Shown: positions 12,029-24,726 of the stretch, piece after piece
How positions within the stretch are numbered: position 1 is the first letter of the stretch
How the letters are laid out: each line of letters starts with the position of its first letter
From: Stichopus chloronotus
Taxonomy: Eukaryota > Echinodermata > Holothuroidea > Aspidochirotida > Stichopodidae
DNA length: 64,000 bases
Direction of reading: 5' to 3'
Assembly: GCA_021234535.1 (NCBI GenBank)
Contig: CM037833.1
Location: 23,962,918 to 24,026,917 of the forward strand
The notes under the pieces: model-generated
What the model saw: only the letters and a program-made list of their open reading frames with translations
Database searches by the model: none
Told to the model about the DNA's origin: nothing
Translations under genes and position numbers: made by a program

Positions 12029-12630
12029 TCAAATACAGTATTTTGCAATATCAACTTGTGCCACCACAAAATGAATGTTAGAGTATCCACGGATACCCAG
12101 ATTATCTCCTACAACCTGAGCGAGCGACACACGAATCACACCTTCAAATGCGGCTGAATCAATGAAGATCCCATCTTCTTGTAATGACTTCAAGTCATAA
12201 CTAATTGGGGCCATTATCTCATCTAAACCAAAATCTTTTCCATCGCATGATTTGTAAATTGCAAGTAGGAAACAATTGGTCAGGGAAGAGGACAATTTTG
12301 CAGGAAGATTTTTAATTGAAAAGTAAATCATTCTCAATTTATGCGCCCCTACCTTGAAACCTAATGGATTGGTGACTTTGGAATCATCAATAAACAGCGA
12401 GATATTGACAGAAGATTTACTACTCAGAATAACACTTTGCTTGCAGTAGCTCCTATCAACAAAGTCTCTGAGACAAGTTTTCTAACTTGTTTAAACGGTA
12501 TATATTGGAAGGTTACATCTACAGGAACCTGTTCTGCTCCAGAGTCTGATGCCAACCAAGGTGCATAGCCGATTGTTATAGGAATCTCCAAAGGCTTGAT
12601 AAAGTATTTAAAATCTTCAAAGTACTTATT
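12029..12630 (-). pseudogene. Relic, long conserved-looking block
   Basis: After a minus-strand acceptor (poly-pyrimidine, then acag) the block reads YFEDFKYFIKPLEI… and then RDFVDRSYCKQ, SKVTNPLGFKVGAHKLRM, IYFSIKNLPAKLSSSLTN, and ends with VSLAQVVGDNLGIRGY. The first and second halves are in different frames, with the shift near 12480. NPLG..…HKL and GDNLG are motifs I associate with a widespread uncharacterised animal protein group. The frameshift argues against function. Confidence 0.45.
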
Positions 12631-12663
12631 CTGTTTTTTTTTTTTTTTAGCGTTCTCACTTCT

Positions 12664-13241
12664 TCAAATGGAGAAGTTAAAGATGACGTATATACTCCTC
12701 GAATATAACATTTTCTCATCAATTCCCAACTCTGTCACAGCATGAAAAGTTTGCTGTTTTAGATATCCCGCAGCATCTTCAAAGAGAACAGAAACATGAT
12801 CAACTACAAGATCCACAGTGCTCTGAACTGGACTGCTGGATGCATTCATAGCACATACTAAACTCACTGCCTTTTGTTTTAATTCCCGGCGAGAGAAATG
12901 CTCTGCATAATTTCCAAAATGGTTTGGATTGCCCTCAACATAACCTCGACCATCTCCATCCTCCTCCTCCTCATTATTATTTTCACCTCCCATTTCAAGT
13001 AGAGCTTCATTTCTTTCCTCAGTGATGAGTCCATGGCGTTGTGATTTCAAATGTCTTGGTGGAATCTATGGTGGAAAGTGCGCAGACATCCCTCTTGACC
13101 ACAAGTAACCATTTTATTAAACAAACCCCCTCTGATCAGGTTATGTATCAAACGCAAATGATGGAAAAGACTATTCGAATTGCCATGAACATGGTGGTAA
13201 AAAACCTGGCATGTGGACCCCATTGCTATGATGTAACACAT
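12664..13241 (-). pseudogene. Relic, C2H2 finger remnants and N-terminal region
   Basis: One frame has a histidine-rich finger remnant (HHLRLIH) followed by CGQEGCLRTFHHRFHQ, the start of a second C2H2 finger. The finger's second half (LKSQRHG) continues only in another frame, so there is an indel near 13045. Downstream there is an acidic stretch (NNNEEEEDGDG), then RELKQKAVSLVCAMN and a region with HVSVLFEDAAGYL. The layout suggests a former zinc-finger protein that can no longer be translated intact. Confidence 0.45.
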
Positions 13242-13286
13242 AAAACACGTGTCACAAACATTAATGTTATAGAATAGTTACAGTAC

Positions 13287-13403
13287 CTGGCAGAGCGACT
13301 TCAACCTGGCTGTAAATTTCAACCGAAGCCCTACTTTGGGAATCAGCTGATTCAGCACATCATCATTGGGGAGTTCAAATGACTCTGTCATTAATGCAGT
13401 TTT
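13287..13403 (-). pseudogene. Relic, SAM-like exon
   Basis: A 117-bp phase 0-0 block with acceptor ttaactttcag and donor CAG|GTACTG on the minus strand. It encodes ALMTESFELPNDDVLNQL and then IPKVGLRLKFTARLKSL. This matches the C-terminal half of a SAM domain: helix 4, the LIPKxGxRLKF turn, and helix 5. On its own it is intact. Because it lies just upstream of the broken finger block it is grouped with the relic. Confidence 0.5.
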
Positions 13404-15229
13404 CTGAAAGTTAACAGGGAATACCATAAGTCGATACTGTATATCAAAAATCCAAACTTTGACACCAATACCAATAAACACACGGTAATTTGTTGGATGA
13501 CAGATAATCGAGTGTGGCAAGCCAAATCGATGAGACTGAATATCACAATTGCTGACTTATGTTGCAGTACATAACATTTGATATACATAACATTTATTCA
13601 TTCAGTAATGTTCCGTAATGTTCCATAATTTTGCCTAAAATCTTATACCTGTTAACCTGTACAAGTAACTCATTCACCCGGGAGGTGATAGCAAGTTAAT
13701 TGTTACCATCACTCACATGAGTATTCACATAGGCCTAGCTGTATGTATGTAGGTTTTATATCTTTACCATTAAGACATAAGTTAAATGTTCTGGAATTTT
13801 CATCCAACAAAAAGAAGGCAATACTTCAGAATCTTCAAATTTATGCAATAAGTTTGAAATTGTTCTGAAGGTTTGGTTGTACTCAAATACTTCAACAGAA
13901 ATCCATGAACATTTTTTTTTCTGTCAAACTTCTTACTGTGAATCCATTTCTGCAAATCCACAAAAAGACCGAGTTCATAACATTGCGTGATTCTCAATTC
14001 GCTGTGACTCTCTCCACCAATAAAAAATAAATAAATATGGCAAACCCTACTTCATAATGTTATTCTCAATTCACCATGACTCCACCAAAAGAAAGATAAC
14101 TTCACATAGTGTTAATTGGCTGTACTCCAGTTACGCCTAGTTTTCCTTGCTCATGAATATTCTCTTTGTATAACTACAGGTCTCCCTCACCGAGTTAAAA
14201 AAGAACTGACTTTGTTTAACAGGCCTTGGACAGACCTTACACGTTTTTCCCCTCACTGACTTAAGCAATAATGCATGTAGCATGGTGATACTATGAGTCG
14301 GTCTGTCACTTAAAACGTGTTGTATGTAGTGTATCTGTCGCATGGTTTGTATACAGTGATCTAAGATAATTCATTTGGTAGATACCAAGTTCAAAATGGC
14401 GAATTGACCAGAGTAGAAACTAAGCTAGTGCACTAAGTTATGGACCAACATCATTCCTTTGTTGTAAGTGATACCACGATACGAATAGTCTCTCCTTTCA
14501 GTTTGCGTTACCCCATAAGGATATACGTATTTAATGTTTTTACGACACAACAGAATTGGTTTTGATTGTAAATAAACGAGATAATTTGTGACTCAAAAGT
14601 TGCATTTACTGAAAGCAAAAACATGACATATCCTATGACCTCTTCCTGTTAAGATATTGTACAGTCGTTTACTGCCCGAGTATCGGACATGATATTGAAC
14701 GTCCGTAGATTCTTTTCACTGTATTTCTGTTAGACCTATACTAAAGTACTACGTTACAGTAAAGTTATATTAGAAAAAACGTAGTGGAAACATGACGACT
14801 GTCTTTCGTGGAGCTAATTTCGTTTAGACAGTTTAATGTTGAAAACAGAAACCTAGTTTATTTGCAACTATCATTATCAATTACGTTTTGAAAGATGAAG
14901 CAAATCATGCTTGTGTTGTTATTTAGACCACCGTGACTCTAACGGATAGTGAGCACGGTGAATCGTTCAGTTAGTTAAGTGCCTTCGACTACGACACCGC
15001 AGTGCTTGGAAAACTCCCACCAATCCAGGTAGAAAATTGATGACGAGATCAAAATGCTACAAGATCCCTTATCAGCATAAAAAACGTTGTTAACAGATTT
15101 AAAATGGCTAAAACAAGGGAAACCACCACAGTACACGTACAAAATTCCACGTTTATTTTAAATCCCTAAATTTGGCAAGTTCATTGTAAGCAGTTCTCTC
15201 AGCCATTAAACCTTCCCAAGCTAGCTTGT
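13404..15229. other. Intergenic, no recognised feature
   Basis: AT-rich DNA with only short unconserved frames. It could contain 5' exons of the minus-strand relic, but none was recognised. Confidence 0.4.
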
Positions 15230-16150
15230 TGTAAATCTTCTTATGGCTAATACCACCAACCTCTTTATTCTTTGTAAAACAATACGATAATGGCATTACA
15301 TCTTATTTGCTTTGTATTTTTTATTCTTATTGTAGATAGCAACGAGGTAGCAAACAAAAGCGTTTAACCCTGACAAGGCCAGGGGCTTTTTCAACATTCT
15401 GGACTCGAAGATATTGGTCATTAGTTATAGCACCAATGTTTCTTTTTTTAAGAGCAAGTTATACCAACACCCAAGTTAAATATTGATACACATCTGTCTA
15501 CCACTTGGAAAACGCCTGACTGCATGACCACACCAGGTGTACTGACAACCACTGATTTGGGTAGCAAAAATCTTCTTATGATAGGCCACTCTCGGATTCA
15601 CGGTGGGTAGAGTGAGACAAACAATTGACAATCAAAATGAAAAAAATTGGACTACAGTTCATCCGGGTTTTTCAAATATTACAAAACTATCAGTCGCTTC
15701 AGCGAGCCCCCTCCACAAACAGAACCATGTCAACGTCAGTATCTTATATTACATTTGTAAGCTAACTCTTGGCCATGAACATATATATATATTAAGGTTA
15801 ACTGGAAACAAATAACGTGACTGTTTAACACGTTGCACGAGACACATTGTTAGTTTTTTTTTTTTTTTCGAAAGAGGCAACAATTACAATGAAGACAGAC
15901 TTGCGTTATTATCACGCATTGACTGGGTCATACGGTAGTTTTAATTTGACTGAACCGCTGAAAAAATGTAAATGAAAGGATAGCACAGTAACAAATGCAA
16001 AGAGAGCTAAATTTACTAATTCAACAAGGGGAAAAATATTAAAGTGCCTTCAAACGATCGTTCTTTTGAATTCCAAAACTGAGTTGTTCATAAACAGCAA
16101 ACGGATTTCCAATTTTGAAGGAATCTCGACACAATGGTATCAGTGGTTTC
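15230..16150. repeat. Old diverged copy of the repeat-unit start
   Basis: The order of short matches follows 17195-17930: gaaaacgcctgactnca, then actgacaacc.ctgattt, then a cca…gtcaacgt.agt block, then tcatacgntagttt.aattt, and then a ccttcaaacna.cgtt motif with ttgttcata.ac. The copy is much more diverged than A and B are from each other. It implies an earlier duplication at this site. Confidence 0.5.
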
Positions 16151-17309
16151 TTTTTCTTTCGAATTCCTAACAATATAAGTCGTAAAACCCGGAGCTATGA
16201 TCTGCATAAAATTCGAACAATGTACAATTGTATTTATTTTTTACGAACTAAGGTGAGGTACTGCGTTATAGTTAGGCATATACATCAGGTTTGCAAGTGC
16301 TGCTTTGTTAATTCATTGACTGGGTGTGAAACACATTTGTCAAGGAACACATGTTGTAATACTTTGCGTTTTAGGAGGGGAAAGGAGAGGTAGGGATCGA
16401 CAGAAGGTAATTTTGTTGTCAATACATGTGGAAATCTTTGATGTTGGTCTTCATGCTTATTAAGGTGAAACAATGGATAGAAATAAAAATACGTTTGAGA
16501 CTGAAAATTTTTAAATGAACTTCAAGCTTTCATGGGTACGGTTTACAGTTCTCTGAGTTGTAGAGCATTGTTAGTATGGTCGCTGAAACTGTTTTGAACC
16601 AACAACGGCTCCAATTAAAGGTGAATGACCTCCTAATATTTAACTCTAAACATGAATAATTACTATTCTAGTCATTAAAGCATATATTACCATACATCTG
16701 ATGTACAAAAGGTCTTCTCGACACATGAATTTTCTACGTTATTAAAATTCTGTGAGGACAGGTGACAAACGGAGTGGATTTGAAAATACATGTATGCAAG
16801 GGGCCTAAACAAAGCCGTTTTTGTAGCGGCTATGTTTTCACTGAAAAAGTTTCAATATTCCAGCTTTAAGAAAAAACAAATAAATGAAAGAACTTTTCTT
16901 AAATTCACACTAAAACAATTTCTTGCTCTCCCACTAATATATTCTGTGAAAGCTACTCATGAAGAAGAAATTCTTCAATATTGTGACAATACTATTATGA
17001 AACCTTACATATTTTTCTTTTTAGTACCGTATGTATAAATGCGCAACGTATCAATGGGACAATGTTTTGTAATAGAATCATTGTTTTTGATTAATATGGA
17101 ATCATGCATCTTTGGATCGTTTAATCGAAACGATCATATTATATTATTTTATATGTATATTTATATATTAGGATATTATTTATTTTATTCTACCTCTTCG
17201 TATGGCAAATACCGCTAACCTCTTCATTCTACGTACACCATCGTTAAATGTGTGAGAGAATATTGTGTCTGCCATCCGAAAACGCCTGACTACAGGAATT
17301 TACTGATGA
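16151..17309. other. Spacer before unit A, nothing recognised
   Basis: AT-rich sequence. Its last 110 bp (from about 17200) also show weak similarity to 15240-15560. No gene was found. Confidence 0.4.
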
Positions 17310-20300
17310 ACTGATAACTTTTGATTTGCGTAGCAAGAGTTTTCTTGTGACAGTTCAGGTCTTGATCCAGGCTACGTACTCCTAATGGTCCTTGCATAAC
17401 ATTTTATTCTTTTCTTGGAATGGAATGAAATGTTTTGCACCAACTTGCATATGCGGATAGTAAAGTATTCCATTTTTCTAGGCCCTGCAGTTAACCCCCC
17501 CCCCCCCGAAAGAAATGAAACCCGTTGACGTTAGTGTCTTCAACTTGATTCACTTACAAAATGACAGGGAAGCTTGAACAAACAGGATTGTATCTCTAAC
17601 TCGAAACATATAACTAGATTTGGTAGAACTGGCACGCACCGACATTTTGTTAGTGCTAGAGACACCACTAACCAGTTACAATGAAAGAAAAGATTGGCCG
17701 GTGCCATTATAAGACAGGGAAAGGATCATACGCTAGTTTGAATTTGAATTGATTTAAATAGTGCTAACACAAATTTGAAAATTCAATATAGGTGAGAAAC
17801 CTAAGAATAAGAGGCCCTTACAAATTCAACAATGGGTCAACTATTTAAGTACCTTCAAACTATGGTTGTTTTGGAGAGCAAAGCGGTGTTGTTGTTCATA
17901 TACAAGGCAACAGCGCTTTCCGTTAAAATAATGGTCGACGCAATGGTCTCTGGGTTACTTTTTTCCCTTTATAACAAAATAGTCCATTGAACCTGTAGAG
18001 AAGACCTGAAGCAGATATTTGGAACAACGTTTTTAATGTTTAACAAACGTTTAACAAAATTTAATACTAAAAATGCAAACAACTACCACCACGTTCCAGA
18101 CTTAATGGAGGTCATTACACTTTTGATAATGATATTATACAATTCCTAAGCGAACAGACTTACAATGTGTATATTCTTTCATTGGATAGGCAACACGTCA
18201 GCTAAGTTATAAGAGTTTTAAACTTTTTGGTGGTGGTGGGCCGAAGAGGCAGTTTTGCCACAAAACACGTCTGACAACCAATGCTGTTACGTCAAATGCT
18301 TACTAAGCTAGACCGACAAACAAGAAATCAGTTGTGACCGAAGGTATTGCAGTGACTCTCTGTCACTTTTTTTTTAAATATGGCGCTTTCATATAGACGT
18401 TATATTTTTTTGAATGTAAAGAACTTACAGAGGTTATTGTTCCAAGCCTATTAAGCGGCTTATTTTTATGAAGACACTAGCATTTTTTCTAGGAAACTAG
18501 CCTAACAAGCATGATTGCTACTTCGGCACTTCGGCGAACAAGGCTATGTTAAAGTAGGATTTTGACCATTTTGACGAAAAGGTCTATAATAGTGCTTGTA
18601 ACACCGCATAAAATTTTCTAGTAGTGAAGGGATACGTTTTAAAACTACTGGCTTTTTATTCCAATAGGAGAGAATTGTCCTTTCCATTGGTGTTAGTTTT
18701 GAACCATGAAATTTCGTAAATGAGTGAGGTATTCGGTAGATCAAAAAACAAAACACAAAACAAAGTTGATCCTGCACACGTATAGGCTTGTCATTGTAAG
18801 GAGAAGTAAAAACGATGGCTCGTTAGGAGATCACCTGTGTGAGGTAGATGTACATGCGTTTACATACAAATCTACAATAACATCATTATGGTATAAATTG
18901 TTGATTTAGGTGATTACGTAGCTTCAACTTTGTAATTTCGGTGTTAACGGAAACCTTACGATGCAATCCCCAAAACATCAATAGGAAACTGTCGAATTGA
19001 ACCACTAATTTAGCCAGGAACTTTCAAATTTTGAAAAAAAAATGAGATCTCATATTTGGTATTTTCTTTGAGATATCATGTTTTCTTTGAGATATGAATA
19101 TTAATATACCCCAAATCCTTAATTTCTAGAACGACAGAAATCACTTACCTCTATATGGCGGGAAAGGGACATCCATATTTTGCATTTTTCTACAAATAAT
19201 TTGGCATCACTTATCAATCTCACTTCCGCAAAATAATGCATAGGCTATAAAATCAGTTGACGAAGCAGGTTAAGTAATCATTCAGTGCAATTGTTAAAGG
19301 TGAGTGAGGGAGGATTTAATATAGATTATTTTACCAATGTAACGAAACTTGCTAGTGCTAGGCTTATTCCATATGAAAGTCAATACATGTATGCGAGATA
19401 ATAATAATTTGAAGTCTGGACTGGCTACTAAAAATTGCACTACTTGTTCTGGAGCAGAAAAGGTACCACAATTGATCTAATCTACTCTGACGTTTGCTCC
19501 ATTTCTATCAACCGGCGCCGAAAGAAAACGAAAACCCAATGGTTGCCCGCACCAGTGCCAACCACCTATAAAGAATAACAAACAAGTGTAAAAGCATTTA
19601 TTCCTTCTCTGCTGAAGAAAGTTCGAAAAAAATTTGTGTCTTGAAAAACATTTGAAGTTGATTTTTTGCAATTTTTATCCAATATCTGTTAGGCTCATCT
19701 GTGGTTAAAACATCATGGATAATTGCCCCTTCGGCTAAACAGTGTTTCAAGGGCAGTTTAGCTGTATAATCGAGATCATATTAATATTATAATCATAACT
19801 ATAATCAAAATACATACATGGTGGTTGTTGTCAATATCACCAAGTGTAAATGGTTGGGATGTTTTCACAGCTAAGGAATCGCTAGGTACATTAAAGGTGA
19901 CAGGATATTTACTTGACTCGTATGTCCCTGTTCAATGAACGTCTCATATATGTAACCGATCGTTCAAATTTAATGGTAGATATGACCCGGCATTTTGAAA
20001 AACATTTTACAGTTAGGCATATTCAAAACTTTAAACATACTTCAACGATTTGTGTTTTGATGATTTATCTGTTGTATAACAACGTATGTATATGATCCCT
20101 CTTGGAGAGTGATATTTGAAATCACGCAGGTTAGTTACTTATCGGTAGGTACAGACTAAAAGGAAACAAGCATCGTTTGCTTAAGTCAAGTTACAGTTAC
20201 TTTGAAATATTGCAGATAATGTATTTAAAGCTAGTCTGAAAAAATGGTCAAGTTATTTTAGGAAGTTTATTTTACTCAATGTGTTCTTTTAGGGGGGGGG

Positions 20301-21035
20301 GTGTTGAACGTGCTTATTCAATAAATAGTTAACTCGGTCTTTGTTCCTCTGGAACCATTTTAATTCTTCAATGAGCGCCTCTTACCCTGCGCGTTTGAAC
20401 AAGCCAGGAATTCTACGGAAAAGCCTGTTCTGATTCTTTGATAAATATACTACGGTATTTTCATAGTGCGAACCAGATATAGCATACGTGTGTCGAGGCA
20501 ATTCCTGACTTGTTGATCAGTTTATTAAAAAGCTTTGTCCACCCAATATACTCGACACAGCGGTGACATAATTATCACAAATTTAATTCCGTTTATTTTA
20601 TGGATGTGTGCTGGAAATTGTAAATGAATGGGCTCAACCTTTGTTGTTTATAGCTATAACAATCAATTTAAGATTGATCCACCGTTATATCTCTGAAGCA
20701 CTATGCTTCGATAACAGTATACAATCCTTTTAGTTATTCGATAATTGCAGTCAAATCTGTCGGTATATGTAGGGAATTACTTGGGTAGGTTATAAGCACT
20801 CCTTTTTGACGATACTTTCACATCCTGATATGTCCTTCCGGGTGAATTCTGAAGAACGGCAGCTGTTGCATGTAAGTTGTTAAACTCATTCTTGGTGTTA
20901 GTTTCTCAATATATGATAGCGTTTACTAAACGGTACTGGTGTTTGTTGAAGGCACTCTGAATTTGTGGTAGGCTAAGTCGCTTGCTTACCTTGAATGAAG
21001 TAGCTCTGCGTACGTACGCAACACTCATTTTTAGG
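17310..21035. other. Unit A, 5' intergenic portion
   Basis: Non-coding sequence with a poly-C tract near 17497 and a poly-G tract near 20294. Both are also present at the matching places in unit B (32711, 35430). Frames here are not conserved between the two units, so no gene is called. Confidence 0.6.
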
Positions 21036-21400
21036 TTAACTGAGCCAACTGGCGGTAACCTTTGGTAAAACGTTCTGTTGGTTAAGAAACATTGGTCCAA
21101 AATTGGACCAGAGTGAGACAGACAACCGTTGGTCAGTGTACATTGGCCCCAAAGTTAACGTTGTGCTAATGTAACCCAACCAACCTTTGGCCAGTGTATA
21201 ACTTTGAACGAACATTACCCAACCAACCGTGGGGCAGTTTACATTGATCGAGCTCCTCGTCAGTATGGTAGGCCAGCCAGTGGTGAGCGCATTGAAGGTA
21301 GGGAATGCCTTACTCGACGAACAGTTGGAGAGTGAACATTGGGCCAACGTTGGACAAATGTAAGACTGGAAGCAGGATAGATATTGAACACTGGATCAAC
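21036..21400. mobile_element. Internally repetitive element with TTGG/CCAA cores (unit A)
   Basis: Phrases such as ttggtcagtgtacattggcc, aacgttg, ccaaccaac and attgggccaacgttgg recur about every 30-60 bp. They form a short internally repeated, partly palindromic block. The same block is at 36230-36600 in unit B, so it was inserted before the duplication. It has no coding potential. Confidence 0.55.
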
Positions 21401-22084
21401 GTAAGGACCCTCAATCTTTGAAATAATAACTATCCATTGTTTTGCCTACGTCCACCAACCGTTTGATAATGTATCCTGGACCTGTGATCAATAACCCCGG
21501 AAAGAGAAGCAGAAACACGAGAATGCTAACCATTCGTAAACTATGGGTGGTTGCTCTTGCTAAGACGGCCAACAACCAAAAGACATTAGGTAACAATTCG
21601 GACAAGTGCTGATCTTGTACAACTGGAATGACGCGGAAACATCCTGTTGCAATACCACATTTTTCATTTTTCTAGAGCACACATCGAGCAATATTCGAAC
21701 TCATCTGAACGATTCCGTTTCATCACTGTTCATCATTTTGTTATATTAAATTTATTTTTCTCACGGTTTCTCTTAATTATTGTCGTTCCGTGTAATATCT
21801 TCATTTTGCTTCTTTTACCTGTTGAACAAGATATTATGTCTCTGTTTTTAATATTTAGTGAGTTACATAGTGAGGTTAAGTGGTTTCACACATTTTCTTT
21901 TTATTTCTCAATGTTTCATGATACAGAAAATGATACATTTCTTGACTGCTGCTATTATAACAGGGTATTAATCAGTCTTTTTCCAAAGAAAATTCCGGTT
22001 GGTCACGCCTCCATTTTAATTCTAGGAGTGTTGTTAAGACATTGATGACTTTAATCACCAAATATTCTTTCATTTTCTTTCATT

Positions 22085-22345
22085 TTTATCGGTATCACAG
22101 AAACGTGGTTTACTGAAACCACCCTTATAAATGATTTACTATTGACGATTACAATTCAGTTTAAAAGGCAGACAAGCAGGAAGGGGTGAGAGTGGGTTGG
22201 GGGAATGAAAAAAAAAATGATTTCAAATGAGAAGACTACCTGAGCAACTATTTTGAAAAAAAAAAAATCTGAATGTTTTTGTTGTAAAAGTCCAATATCT
22301 GACTCAAAAAGATGAGACTACTGGTGTCATTTATTGACCCCAGTC
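22085..22345 (+). mobile_element. LINE endonuclease-domain relic (unit A)
   Basis: A broken plus-strand frame reads FIGITETWFTET and then LINDLL…RQTSRKG. After a gap it reads VKVQYLTQKD and VIY. GxTETW and the later VIYRPP-type motif are typical of the apurinic-like endonuclease domain of non-LTR retrotransposons. The matching piece in unit B (40645-40917) retains FIYRPP. It is multiply frameshifted and non-functional. Confidence 0.45.
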
Positions 22346-24478
22346 TATTCATCTAGACTCAATATATAACTAATACATAACTAATAACTGATTTTAGATG
22401 TTTGATGAGAGAATCTCCAAGTTGACCCAATTTTTTGTAGTGTTAACTTAAATGGTATTGACATATTACATAATGCATTATCATATTGACGAATAATGTA
22501 GTAATGTTGCAGTATAAACTTTAAACCATTATTTGGAACTTACATCAACAATCCATTGTTATTCTCCCGTAAAAATCAGCTGAGTCTCACTGCTCCTTCA
22601 TGCCCTTACTTGCTCTTTTAAAAGTAATTGAAGTTCCATTGTCTAATGTTCCAAAATTTAAACAAGAGGGCAATCCACGAAGTTGCGTATCTCATCAAAC
22701 GCATGCATTAATTTCAACAAAGTTTTTAACACAGGGCCTGCTAAAGGCCCGCTGGGTAAGTGTTTAGAGTTATTGCCAAGATATAGGAGCATCCCTCGAT
22801 GGGTTGGGTGCACATTAGTCCCTTACTTACCTGAGCAGGACGAGATTCGGCTAAAATTATTGCTTGACTTAAAAATAACGTCTTAATAATTTGCAGGAAT
22901 GTTCAAATTCATTACCCAAGGAGGTCAGTTCTGCTAAAATTATTGTTTTGTCTTAAGTTAAAAGATGGTGTGTATTGATCTGGACGCAGGCTCTAAAAAA
23001 AACATCAACTCCACCCAAGTTACTTTAAGAGTGATGTATCTTCCTCATTACATTCATAGGTAGGGCCTTGTAAAAGTTTGTGTGTACTGCTCAAATAGAT
23101 TTCGAATTATGGTTGAAATTCCAATTGTGGGGCAACGTTCGCTTTTCTTTTAAAAAATTCACTGGATATACTACAGCAGTGACATTGTGTTGAACAACGT
23201 GACGGTTCTGATGTAAGTCATTACAAAATTCTGATGGTTTGTTACTCAGCGAGAAATGTTTTCCTCAGTCTCTAAATCTACGTCTTCCAGTCTACGCTGA
23301 TTCAGAGCTATTTAATCTACCTCGGAAGGTGTATTGAGTCGTAGTTTGCACACCTCACTTCCCACGGTGTGTAAATAAACTTTGGCTTAGGCGATAACTG
23401 AGGTTTTTCCTGCTCTGCACATTCCTGGACTTATTTGATGTACATAAATGTGTGTATGTAATACTGGTATAAATCGTTCAGAATATTTATATTATGATGG
23501 CTCGAACCGTTTTTGTAAAATTCAATTGTAAAAAAATTCAATTGTAAAAACAACCTACATTGTAAGAACAATTTTTATTAACGTAAAAACAACCGATAGA
23601 TATACAAGAGGGCAATTAACGGAGTTGCATCTTATCCATATCGTTGCCCATGACAAATTTTACACGCATGCAGATCGAGGGTTTGATTGTACACCGGATT
23701 ATTCACCTACAGTATGTAGCACATACGTACACGTAGCTAGGTGCATCACACGCCGCTATGGATGTGTAGATAACGCGGTAGTGTTGTGTAAATGTAACAG
23801 TCACGTGCTCGTCAAAGTACATATTCTCATTCAGATTGCGTGTGCGTCAAAATGATCCATTGATTTCATTTCTCCGATTACCGTACCTTGAACCACCCTG
23901 GGCGTTTTTTAATAGTTCTAAGAAACACAAGCATTTGCATTAAATGACCCCAACACCTTACACCCAACTTACTTATAGCTATAATGTTGTGTCTCTTGAG
24001 CGTACCCTATGTGGTGCATGATTGTCTTAATGAATTCCCGATTGTCACGTGAGTCTTGATAATTTCAAAAATCAACAAAAGTATGATAAAGCATTGGCGC
24101 TTCAGTGCAATTTAGTCCAGCTGTCATTGCTATTGTTTGGGGGTACATTCGTGGGAGAATGGATATCACAGGGGGTCCTTCCGGTTCGTCACGTCACTGA
24201 ATTTAACGCATCATTGAACTTCGTGAAGAATGTTTTCACAACAATGAGCACAATTACGACCCTATTACGATTTTCAACAAGAAATATATCTCGTTTTGTC
24301 AATTTCCGTTGGTTGTACAGGGAAGTATAAGATATACGCTTTGCAAGAGTGTAGGGTCACAGAGGACGAGTGGTAACCACCTTCCGCTTTAGTCAGCATT
24401 GCCAGATATTATTCACAGCCTCATGAGTAATCCACAAGACTAGAATTAACACATGTTGATTTTATTTTTTTCTCTTAG
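22346..24478. other. Unit A, region upstream of dead Ig exon, with 9.4-kb deletion scar
   Basis: It is continuous here but corresponds to two separated parts of unit B. At about 23265-23300 (gttttcctcagtc … gattcagagct) the sequence jumps from the equivalent of 42750 to the equivalent of 52180. No exon of the lectin portion is present. Confidence 0.7.
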
Positions 24479-24726
24479 ATGTGCTTCATACTAGTGGAGT
24501 TTACACTTTAACTGTCTATCGAGATTCGTCGAACCCAATGGACGTAGAAGATGGCAAATTCTTAACAGTTCCTTTCTCGCCGCGGTGATACAGAATCATT
24601 TGGAAAAGTGATAGAAAACGTATTGTGAACATCGGGACAAGGTTTAAGATAGATAGTGTGCAGCATGGCGGTATTTATACGATACAACGAAGAGACAGAA
24701 GACAACGTGGTTGGATATAGTAGCCA
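24479..24726 (+). pseudogene. Copy A, Ig-like exon, inactivated three ways
   Basis: It matches the Ig-like exon at 54426-54689 (GVYTLTVYRDSSNPMDVED…). TGT for the only cysteine has become TGA (24586-24588). About 16 bp are missing before the end (ttggat…atagtagcc), which shifts the frame. The donor GT has become GG (ccag|gga). Each change alone would prevent a normal product. Confidence 0.85.

Larger units (their letters stand above)
6724..13403 (-). pseudogene. Decayed SAM/C2H2-finger gene relic (multi-exon)
   Basis: On the minus strand a series of exon-like blocks occurs in linear order. They are: a SAM-like exon (13403-13287); C2H2 finger remnants and a SAM-unrelated N-terminal region (13241-12664); a long conserved-looking region (12630-12029); and blocks at 10248-10055, 9204-9053, 8315-8176 and 7101-6724. 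Most start at pyrimidine-rich AG and end at GT, so the relic kept its introns and is not a retrocopy. I recall similar long uncharacterised proteins (zinc finger followed by segments like NPLG…HKL, GDNLG and LLKAVD.CFKAFYVL) being repeated in fish and invertebrate genomes, but I cannot name the family. Frameshifts near 13045 and 12480 and an in-frame TAG in the 9204-9053 block make it a probable pseudogene. Confidence 0.5.

Noticed and set aside
21647..22045. 132-codon open frame
   Set aside because: Hydrophobic, T-rich reading frame that is broken in the matching part of unit B (40240-40600). It is a chance frame.
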